Assembly (NCBI GenBank): GCA_902803155.1
Contig: CADCOU010000239.1
Coordinates: 1 to 13,635, forward strand
From: an uncultured Lachnospiraceae bacterium
GTDB taxonomy: Bacteria > Bacillota > Clostridia > Lachnospirales > Lachnospiraceae
Direction of reading: 5' to 3'
Length of the DNA stretch: 13,635 bases
This document shows positions 7,256 through 13,334 of this stretch, piece after piece. Below the pieces are notes generated by a model that was not told where the DNA came from, did no database searches, and saw nothing but the letters and a program-made list of their open reading frames with translations. Each line of letters starts with the position of its first letter. Within the stretch, counting starts at the first letter, position 1. Position numbers and translations under genes: made by a program.

Positions 7256-7519
7256 ATGAGCCTGCGTTATTATGTCCTGTTTGCGAATTACGAGCAGGGG
7301 CTGGCTCTGCGCGACCTGCTGCTTCAGGACGGGATCCCGAACCGGATCGCGCCGGCCCCGCGCTCTATACAGGGAGACCTGTCCTGCGGAATGAGCCTGC
7401 TGATCGAACCGGACCATATAGAGGAGGCGCGCAGGTGCATTGAAGAGCATCATGCGGCCTACCACCGGATCGCGTCGCTCGAAGGGCAGATCCAGTCACA
7501 CAGGGACCGGTACTGTTAG
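7256..7519 (+). CDS. DUF3343 family protein, copy B (putative Se/S carrier)
   Basis: An 87-residue protein starting at ATG 7256, one nucleotide after the stop of the double-cubane gene; the ribosome must re-initiate or couple there. It shares with copy A the spaced motif PNRIAPAPRS...LSCGMSL, with Cys44 in the same CG dipeptide. It also has Cys61 and a cysteine as its very last residue (Cys87, ...DRYC). Two copies in one operon, one coupled to the activase and one to the reductase, suggest separate partners. The upstream in-frame ATGs (from 7190) lie inside the preceding gene and are rejected. It is the last gene of the selD unit. Confidence 0.85.
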   Translation: MSLRYYVLFANYEQGLALRDLLLQDGIPNRIAPAPRSIQGDLSCGMSLLIEPDHIEEARRCIEEHHAAYHRIASLEGQIQSHRDRYC

Positions 7520-7553
7520 CAACGCGGCCTGACAGTTTCTGACAGCATGCAAA

Positions 7554-7600
7554 TGCACGAAAAAAGAATGCTGTTGCGGTGAAAAACATTTTTTCGTGTA
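7554..7600. repeat. A/T-tract inverted repeat at the end of the selD operon
   Basis: TGCACGAAAAAA (7554-7565) pairs with TTTTTTCGTGTA (7589-7600) over 12 bp with one wobble and a 23-nt loop. An alternative hairpin, ACAGCAT/ATGCTGT (7542-7548 with 7568-7574), overlaps it. Neither is a textbook terminator because the stem lacks a GC core, but the T-tract in the 3' arm could act as one for the operon. Confidence 0.4.
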
Positions 7601-7618
7601 TAAAAATTTATTTTCTGC

Positions 7619-7647
7619 TTGACCCGGCGAACCTGATGTGTTACATT
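7619..7647 (+). promoter_or_regulatory. Promoter of the T-box/trpB transcript
   Basis: TTGACC (7619-7624, 5/6), a 17-nt spacer and TACATT (7642-7647, 4/6). Start of transcription would be near 7654, about 18 nt before the first conserved T-box element (AGTA at 7672-7675). Confidence 0.65.
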
Positions 7648-7653
7648 GCTTTA

Positions 7654-7932
7654 AACCGTTGAAGAAGAAATAGTACGTTTACCGCTGTTCTTTCAGGGAG
7701 CCGCAGATAGTGTGACCGCGGCAGGACATGTATCCGGAATGGGCTTCTGAGGGCAATCCGAACCGGTTGAAGATTGAGACCGGTAGGTGCGACGGAGAGG
7801 GATCTTCGTAATCAATATCCTGCATATTGTGAGTATGCATTGAGTGGGCGCATATGCGCCAAGTTGGGTGGCACCGCAGGAGAAACAACATCCCCTGTCC
7901 CTACGAAAACCGTAGCTGGACAGGGGATTTTT
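7654..7932 (+). promoter_or_regulatory. T-box leader with Trp (UGG) specifier controlling trpB
   Basis: The leader has the ordered landmarks of a T-box riboswitch. AGTA (7672-7675) and GAG (7749-7751) are the Stem I base motifs. TGG at 7740-7742 sits exactly 6 nt before GAG, the same spacing as the Gly codon in the B. subtilis glyQS leader as I recall it, so the specifier reads tryptophan. Stems at ACCGGT...ACCGGT (about 7763-7792), TGCATA/TATGCA (7821-7839) and GGCGC/GCGCC (7847-7860) follow. The T-box sequence GGGTGGCACCGCA (7866-7878) contains TGGC, which would pair with the GCCA end of a tRNA whose discriminator is G, as bacterial tRNA-Trp has. Uncharged tRNA-Trp would thus stabilise the antiterminator and switch trpB on. 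Confidence 0.92.
7891..7932 (+). terminator. T-box attenuator terminator
   Basis: TCCCCTGTCC (7891-7900) pairs with GGACAGGGGA (7918-7927); inside, CTACG pairs with CGTAG (7901-7905 with 7911-7915) with a CT bulge on the 3' side. Five T follow (7928-7932). The 5' arm lies next to the T-box sequence, as expected for mutually exclusive terminator and antiterminator. Confidence 0.93.
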
Positions 7933-7990
7933 AATTTCTCTGTCCGATCCGTAAACAGCCCGGAGAAGGCTGTACAGAAAGGAGAAAACC

Positions 7991-9367
7991 ATGAGTACAC
8001 CGAACACACCTTACAAGATCTACCTGGAAGAGCACGAGATCCCGAAGACATGGTACAACATGCGGGCAGACATGAAGAACAAGCCCGCGCCGATGCGTCA
8101 TCCGGGAACACTTCAGCCCATGACGGTGGAAGACCTGGAGCCGGTTTTCTGCAGAGAGCTCTGTGAGCAGGAGCTCAACGAGACCGACCGCGAGATCGAG
8201 ATCCCGAAGGAGATCTATGATTTCTACAAGATGTACCGTCCGTCGCCGCTGGTCCACGCGACATTCCTCCAGAAGGCGCTGGACACCCCGGCCAAGATCT
8301 ACTACAAATTCGAGGGCAACAATACTTCGGGAAGCCATAAGCTCAATTCCGCGATCGCGCAGGCTTATTACGCCAAGCAGCAGGGTCTGAAGGGCGTGAC
8401 GACCGAGACCGGAGCCGGCCAGTGGGGCACCGCGCTGTCGATGGCGTGCGCATTTTTCGGACTGGACTGTAAGGTATATATGGTCAAGGTCTCCTATGAG
8501 CAGAAGCCGTTCCGCCGTGAGGTCATGAGGACGTACGGCGCGGACGTCACTCCTTCGCCGTCCATGACGACAGAAATCGGAAAGCACATTCTGGAAACGC
8601 ATCCGGGAACGACCGGCTCCCTTGGCTGCGCGATCTCTGAGGCAGTGGAAGTCGCAACAAAGTCGGAAGGATACCGCTATGTACTCGGTAGCGTTCTGAG
8701 CCAGGTCCTGCTTCATCAGAGCATCATCGGTCAGGAGACCAAGATCGCATGCGATAAATACGGGATCAGACCTGATGTGATCATCGGCTGCGCAGGCGGC
8801 GGATCCAACCTCGGCGGACTGATCGCTCCGTTCATGGGCGAGAAGCTGCGCGGGGAAGCGGACTATGACATCGTTGCGGTCGAGCCGGCGTCCTGCCCGA
8901 GCTTCACACGCGGCCGCTATGTCTATGACTTCTGTGATACCGGCATGGTCACGCCGATCGCGAAGATGTACACTCTTGGCCACGACTTCATCCCGTCGGC
9001 AAACCACGCGGGCGGACTCAGGTTCCACGGCATGAGCCCGATCCTGTCCCAGCTCTATGCGGACGGCTTCATGCGCGCAGTCGCGGTCGAGCAAACCTCC
9101 GTATTCCAGGCGGCGCAGATCTTTGCCCGCACCGAGGGCATCCTGCCGGCTCCGGAGTCCAGCCACGCGATCCGCACAGCCATCGATGAGGCGCTGAAAT
9201 GCAAGGAGACCGGCGAGGAGAAGACCATCATCTTCGGCCTGACCGGAACCGGTTACTTCGATCTGGTTGCTTACGAGCAGTTCAACAACGGTACCATGAC
9301 CGATCACATCCCGACCGACGAGGATCTGGAGAGAGGCTTTGCCTCCATCCCGGACTTTGGTCTGTGA
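7991..9367 (+). CDS. trpB: TrpB2-type (TrpB-like) tryptophan synthase beta chain
   Basis: A 458-residue PLP enzyme that joins indole (or a related acceptor) to serine to form tryptophan. GSHKLNSA gives the PLP lysine (Lys117), TETGAGQWG gives the catalytic Glu139 and the Trp-for-His change that separates TrpB2 from ordinary TrpB (GAGQHG), and GCAGGGSN (266-273) binds the PLP phosphate. The length, with extra N-terminal sequence, is also TrpB2-like. No trpA gene lies beside it, so it may use free indole or meet TrpA from elsewhere. AAAGGAG (7978-7984) precedes ATG 7991. The Trp-specific T-box immediately upstream strongly supports a role in tryptophan supply rather than another PLP reaction. 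Confidence 0.93.
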   Translation: MSTPNTPYKIYLEEHEIPKTWYNMRADMKNKPAPMRHPGTLQPMTVEDLEPVFCRELCEQELNETDREIEIPKEIYDFYKMYRPSPLVHATFLQKALDTPAKIYYKFEGNNTSGSHKLNSAIAQAYYAKQQGLKGVTTETGAGQWGTALSMACAFFGLDCKVYMVKVSYEQKPFRREVMRTYGADVTPSPSMTTEIGKHILETHPGTTGSLGCAISEAVEVATKSEGYRYVLGSVLSQVLLHQSIIGQETKIACDKYGIRPDVIIGCAGGGSNLGGLIAPFMGEKLRGEADYDIVAVEPASCPSFTRGRYVYDFCDTGMVTPIAKMYTLGHDFIPSANHAGGLRFHGMSPILSQLYADGFMRAVAVEQTSVFQAAQIFARTEGILPAPESSHAIRTAIDEALKCKETGEEKTIIFGLTGTGYFDLVAYEQFNNGTMTDHIPTDEDLERGFASIPDFGL

Positions 9368-9456
9368 GAAAAGGCTGCAGGGAAAAGCTGTTGAAAGTAT
9401 TCTCCCGGCTGTCCTGATCGGGAAGCTGAATAAGTAAATAGTGAAAACGGAACTCG

Positions 9457-9510
9457 GAACCGGACGCTGCCTGGCAATATACTGCTGCAGGCAGATGTCC
9501 GGTTCTCTTA
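9457..9510 (+). terminator. Likely terminator after trpB
   Basis: GAACCGGAC (9457-9465) pairs with GTCCGGTTC (9497-9505), and inside it CTGCCTG (9467-9473) pairs with CAGGCAG (9488-9494). The stem is long and stable, but the following T-tract is broken (TCTTATT), so termination may be incomplete. Confidence 0.7.
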
Positions 9511-9537
9511 TTGCCGGTCAACGAACAATCTGTGAAT

Positions 9538-9596
9538 GAATGTCTGCGAATGTCTGCCAATCCCATGTTCACAGATAAAACACAGAAATGTGTAAA
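9538..9596 (+). promoter_or_regulatory. Putative promoter of the NEW3/ABC operon with tandem and inverted repeats
   Basis: TTCACA (9568-9573, 5/6), a 17-nt spacer and TGTAAA (9591-9596, 4/6) form a plausible promoter. An inverted repeat ACACA-N4-TGTGT (9580-9593) spans the spacer into the -10. A perfect tandem 10-mer GAATGTCTGC (9538-9547 and 9548-9557) lies just upstream of the -35. Both look like possible regulator sites. Between this and the gene (about 9600-9713) I see no further feature, and the rest of the 9368-9730 gap holds only the terminator. Confidence 0.4.
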
Positions 9597-9730
9597 TTGC
9601 GTCACAAATCTGTCCTACTTTTGTTTCTGAAGAAATAAATAAAGCCTGCGGTTCTGCTGCAGATCCTCTTTCCTGTCAAAGACCATTCTGAACAGTTCCC
9701 CGGGCTGAACAGGAAAAGGAGCAGAAGAAG

Positions 9731-10987
9731 ATGGAGAAGACAGCAAGGAAGATGACGGGAAAGACAGTCCGTTCGGCAGTCGGACTGCTGACGGCAGGAG
9801 TGATCGCGGCGGCACTGATGATGCCGTGGAACACTTACGCGGATGAGATAGAAACGGAGCCTGTAAAGCTGAGTGCTTCCGCTTCTTCCGAAGTGACGTT
9901 CAGCACGGATTATCCGGGAGTTACGATGAAACCCGGCGCGACTTCCACATTTACCCTGTACATCACCAACACGGGTTCTGAAGAAACCACAGTATCTCTC
10001 AGTGCAAAGGACCTTCCCGACGGGTGGGAGGGAACCTTCAAAGGCAGTTCCAATGAAGTGTCGATGGTTCATGTCGGAGCCATGCAGACCAGGGATGATT
10101 CCCCTTCTCTCAGTTATTCACTGACGATTCCGGAAGATACAAAAGAAGATACATATACTATCACGCTCAACGCTGAGGGCGGAGACGTGAATGAAGATCT
10201 TGCCCTGACCGTCAAGGTAGACGCGGAGGAGAAGAAGGTCGGAGCGGGCAGCTTCACGACCGATTACGCGGAGCAGGAAGGTACTGCCGGGACCAAGTTC
10301 AGCTACACGGCGACCCTTACGAACAACAGCGGTGAGAACCAGACTTATTCGCTCGCACAGGAAGGTGCTCCGGAAGGATGGAATGTCACGTTTACCCCGT
10401 CCGGTGCGAGCAGTGCCACTTCATCGGTTCCGGTGGATGCGGGCGGCAGTTCCACGATCACGGTTGCGATCAATCCGTCACAGGCTGTGACTGCTGGCGA
10501 GTATCCGATGACCCTGACTGCGGCGAGCGCAGAGGAGAAACTGGAGCTTCCGGTCACCGTCAAGGTTACCGGTTCCTACGGACTGCTTGCGACGACACCG
10601 ACCGGCAACCTTTCGGTGAAGACTTATGCGGGAGAGACACAGGATGTAACGCTCTCGCTCCAGAATACGGGAAATATCGATCTGAACGAAGTCAGCCTGA
10701 GCGCACAGGCGTCCACGGACTGGGAAGTCACATTTGACCAGGATACGATCGATGTGATCCCGGCCGGACAGAGCGCTGAGGTGACTGCACATATCACACC
10801 GGCAAAGGACGCGATCCTTGGCGACTATGTAACGGCAGTCACTGCTTCCAACAAAGCAGTGACGTCCGAGTGTGATCTCAGAGTTTCCGTTCAGAACCAT
10901 ACGAGCTGGGGGATCGTGGCAGTTGCGATCATAGCGGCGCTGATCCTCGGACTGGCTCTGATCATTCGCAGATTTGGCAGGAGATAA
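9731..10987 (+). CDS. Secreted, membrane-anchored protein with three NEW3-like Ig repeats
   Basis: A 418-residue protein. A positively charged N-terminus and hydrophobic stretch (about 14-31) ending in NTYA-DE form a signal peptide with likely cleavage after Ala37. Three Ig-like repeats follow (about 55-165, 175-279, 285-388); the first two contain a P-x-GW-x-x-TF motif (LPDGWEGTF, APEGWNVTF) and the third a variant (STDWEVTF). Such repeats fit the NEW3 family, often found outside the membrane beside ABC-2 transporters. One transmembrane helix (393-412) ends in RRFGRR, placing the tail in the cytoplasm. AAGGAG (9716-9721) is 9 nt upstream. It is 3 nt from the ATPase gene, so it is probably an accessory subunit of that transporter. 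No catalytic motif is visible. Confidence 0.82.
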   Translation: MEKTARKMTGKTVRSAVGLLTAGVIAAALMMPWNTYADEIETEPVKLSASASSEVTFSTDYPGVTMKPGATSTFTLYITNTGSEETTVSLSAKDLPDGWEGTFKGSSNEVSMVHVGAMQTRDDSPSLSYSLTIPEDTKEDTYTITLNAEGGDVNEDLALTVKVDAEEKKVGAGSFTTDYAEQEGTAGTKFSYTATLTNNSGENQTYSLAQEGAPEGWNVTFTPSGASSATSSVPVDAGGSSTITVAINPSQAVTAGEYPMTLTAASAEEKLELPVTVKVTGSYGLLATTPTGNLSVKTYAGETQDVTLSLQNTGNIDLNEVSLSAQASTDWEVTFDQDTIDVIPAGQSAEVTAHITPAKDAILGDYVTAVTASNKAVTSECDLRVSVQNHTSWGIVAVAIIAALILGLALIIRRFGRR

Positions 10988-10990
10988 GCT

Positions 10991-12001
10991 ATGGCGGATT
11001 CAACGATTATCCGTACCCGGGACCTGACCAAAGCATATGGGACGAAAGTCGCGGTCAATCATCTCAACCTGGAGATCAGAAGGGGAGAGATATTCGGGCT
11101 GCTCGGACCGAATGGTGCGGGAAAGACAACAACGATACTGATGCTTCTGGGCCTGACCGAGCCAACGCTCGGAGATGCTCAGATCGACGGACATGACTGC
11201 ACGAGGGAATCCATGCTGGTCAAGCGGATCACGGGGTATCTGCCGGACAACGTAGGGTTTTACAGCGACCTGACAGGCAGGGAGAACCTTCGCTTCACTG
11301 CGAGGCTGAACGGCATCCCGGAGAAGGAGATCGATCCTCTGGTCGACAGCCTGCTGGAACGCGTCGGCATGGCGCATGCGGCGGACCAGAAAACAGGGAC
11401 GTATTCCAAGGGAATGCGCCAGAGGCTGGGGATCGCCGATGTCCTGATCAAGGACCCTGAGGTCATCATCATGGATGAACCTACGGTAGGCCTGGATCCG
11501 GAAGGGATGCGGGAATTCCTGACGCTGATCAGGCAGCTGAGCACGGAGGACGGGAAGACGGTCCTCGTGTCCAGCCACCAGCTCTACCAGATCCAGCAGA
11601 TCTGCGACCGTGTCGGCATCTTCGTGGACGGCAGTCTGATCGCCTGCGGAGGGATCGGAGAACTCGGCAGCCAGATCGCAGCCAGAGGGCACTATACGCT
11701 GGAGATCGAGGCGGAGCCGTGCGACGACCGGTTCCTGGGATACCTCGGAGGACTGAAGGAGATCACCGACATCTCGAAGGAAGGCAATACATTTGTGATC
11801 AGCTCTACGGAGGATCTGAGGAGCGGCATCACACAGTTCCTCGGAACGCACGGATACAAGCTCCTGCACATGCACCAGAAGGGCGGAGATCTGGATGAGA
11901 TCTACCGGGTGTATTTTGAGGAAGCGGAGAAAGAAGAAGGAGATGAGAATGATGACAGACACGGCAGCAGGAAGCACCGTTTCGGCCGCAGAGAAAGGTA
12001 A
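10991..12001 (+). CDS. ABC transporter ATP-binding protein (ABC-2 type)
   Basis: A 336-residue cytoplasmic ATPase. Walker A is GPNGAGKT (39-46), the signature is YSKGMRQRL (138-146, a non-LSGGQ form common in NatA-like exporters), Walker B is VIIMDE (158-163) with the D-loop GLDP, and the switch His is His196 (SSHQ). A C-terminal extension of about 100 residues follows the nucleotide-binding domain, as in NosF/NatA-type proteins. The last residues overlap the permease gene. Its gene starts 3 nt after the NEW3-like gene. Substrate is unknown. Confidence 0.95.
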   Translation: MADSTIIRTRDLTKAYGTKVAVNHLNLEIRRGEIFGLLGPNGAGKTTTILMLLGLTEPTLGDAQIDGHDCTRESMLVKRITGYLPDNVGFYSDLTGRENLRFTARLNGIPEKEIDPLVDSLLERVGMAHAADQKTGTYSKGMRQRLGIADVLIKDPEVIIMDEPTVGLDPEGMREFLTLIRQLSTEDGKTVLVSSHQLYQIQQICDRVGIFVDGSLIACGGIGELGSQIAARGHYTLEIEAEPCDDRFLGYLGGLKEITDISKEGNTFVISSTEDLRSGITQFLGTHGYKLLHMHQKGGDLDEIYRVYFEEAEKEEGDENDDRHGSRKHRFGRRER

Positions 12002-12986
12002 GCGCAGGGACATCCGCTATCGCAGCCTGAATGCACTCTACAGGAAAGAGATGGCTGACCATGTGACCAGCAGGAGGTTTATCATCATACTCGTGCTGGT
12101 GATCGCCATGACGGTCGCGAGCGTATATGGCGCGGTGACCGGGATCTCCGCTGCGATCCGGGATGCCGCGATGGATTCGAAATCAGCATTTGATTCCAGC
12201 TACATGTTCCTGAAACTGTACACGACAGGCGGCAGTTCCATCCCGTCCTACATGTCGCTGATCGCGCTGATCGGCCCGTTCATCGGACTGATCCTCGGGT
12301 TTGACTCCATCAATTCGGAGAAGAACAGCGGTACGCTGAACCGTCTGGTCTCCCAACCGATCTACAGGGATTCCATTATAATAGGAAAGTTCCTGGCTTC
12401 CGCAACGCTGATCGCAGTCATGATTCTGAGCACGGGCATCGCGGTCGGGTGCGCAGGCTTCCTGGTGTCCGGCATCAGGCCGACCGGGGAGGAGGCAGTG
12501 AGGGTTCTGATCTACCTCATCTACACGATCGTGTACATCAGTTTCTGGCTGGCGATGGCGATGCTGTTTTCGGTGTTCACCAGGCATGCGGCGACTTCGG
12601 CACTCGCTTCAATAGCCCTGTGGCTGTTCTTCGCGATCTTCATGAGCCTTCTGGCAGGAGTTCTCGCGAATGCAGTGTATCCGGTCAATACCGAATACCA
12701 GCAGGCGTTCAATGGGCTGAATAACTATAACCTGAATCTGAATCTGAACCGGATCTCCCCGTACTACCTGTACTCGGAAGCCGGGTCGGTGCTGATGAAC
12801 CCGGCGACCAGGGCGATCAATGCAGTATCCTATGCACAGCTGGTCGGAGCGCTGAACGGCTACCTGCCGCTGGGACAGAGCCTGCTGCTCATATGGCCGC
12901 ATCTGGTCGGGCTGCTGGCACTGACGTTCGCGGCATTTACGATCTCCTATGTGGGATTCATGAGACAGGAGATACGCGGAAACTGA
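11949..12986 (+). CDS. ABC-2 type permease (NosY-like)
   Basis: A 345-residue membrane protein from ATG 11949, chosen because AGGAG (11938-11942) lies 6 nt upstream; ATG 11943 and 11952 are alternatives. It overlaps the ATPase gene by 53 nt. Six hydrophobic segments are seen at about residues 44-64, 101-118, 146-174, 187-210, 216-242 and 312-334. GFDSINSEKNSGTLNRLVSQ (117-136) and the following YRDSIIIGKF match the cytoplasmic loop of NosY/ABC-2 permeases. An unusual Asn/Leu alternation (NNYNLNLNLNR, 258-268) lies in the long loop between segments 5 and 6. With the ATPase it would form a homodimeric exporter, with the NEW3-like protein as outer partner. Confidence 0.92.
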   Translation: MMTDTAAGSTVSAAEKGKRRDIRYRSLNALYRKEMADHVTSRRFIIILVLVIAMTVASVYGAVTGISAAIRDAAMDSKSAFDSSYMFLKLYTTGGSSIPSYMSLIALIGPFIGLILGFDSINSEKNSGTLNRLVSQPIYRDSIIIGKFLASATLIAVMILSTGIAVGCAGFLVSGIRPTGEEAVRVLIYLIYTIVYISFWLAMAMLFSVFTRHAATSALASIALWLFFAIFMSLLAGVLANAVYPVNTEYQQAFNGLNNYNLNLNLNRISPYYLYSEAGSVLMNPATRAINAVSYAQLVGALNGYLPLGQSLLLIWPHLVGLLALTFAAFTISYVGFMRQEIRGN

Positions 12987-13047
12987 TCTGAAATATGTCT
13001 GTGAGGGCTCTGAGGAGAGGCCGTGCAGGCATTCTGCAGAGGATCAG

Positions 13048-13090
13048 CCGGAATATCCGTTACATTTTTAGCGGATATTCCGGTATTTTT
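13048..13090 (+). terminator. Strong terminator after the ABC operon
   Basis: CCGGAATATCCG (13048-13059) pairs perfectly with CGGATATTCCGG (13072-13083) over 12 bp, followed by TATTTTT (13084-13090). Confidence 0.9.
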
Positions 13091-13094
13091 GTGC

Positions 13095-13163
13095 TTGCAA
13101 TCGTATGGCTGCTGTCATATAATAGTCGAGTGCCTCGTGAAAAAGGGGTTATTGCGCCCTTTT
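13095..13163 (+). promoter_or_regulatory. Strong promoter and leader hairpin of rpmJ
   Basis: TTGCAA (13095-13100), a 17-nt spacer and perfect TATAAT (13118-13123) form a strong promoter with start near 13130. The roughly 90-nt leader contains AAAAGGG/CCCTTTT (13141-13147 with 13157-13163), a hairpin without a free T-run. Its role is unknown. Confidence 0.75.
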
Positions 13164-13220
13164 GAACGGGAACGGAAATGGTAATAGGAATCAGTCTGAA
13201 GGAAAGGAGGAATTGCCAGG

Positions 13221-13334
13221 ATGAAGGTTCGATCATCTGTGAAGCCAATCTGCGAGAAGTGCAAGGTTATCAAGAGAAAAGGCAGAATAATGATCATCTG
13301 CGAGAACCCGAAGCACAAACAGAGACAGGGCTGA
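13221..13334 (+). CDS. rpmJ: 50S ribosomal protein L36
   Basis: A 37-residue ORF, MKVRSSVKPICEKCK... to HKQRQG, with the L36 zinc ligands Cys11, Cys14, Cys27 and His32 (the zinc-binding form). AAAGGAGG (13203-13210) lies 10 nt upstream. L36 binds 23S rRNA in the large subunit. In most Bacillota rpmJ sits between infA and rpsM; here neither is beside it, the upstream neighbour is an ABC permease, and about 300 nt of apparently non-coding DNA follow. Confidence 0.95.
   Translation: MKVRSSVKPICEKCKVIKRKGRIMIICENPKHKQRQG

Noticed and set aside
1899..7519. In-frame UGA as selenocysteine in the selenium operon genes
   Set aside because: Every gene reaches its expected family length with cysteine at the key positions and no internal UGA; the stops are followed at once by the next start.
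7931..9307. Long minus-strand open frame opposite trpB
   Set aside because: It mirrors the codon pattern of a well-supported gene, is rich in Arg/His/Asp without domains, and has no ribosome site.
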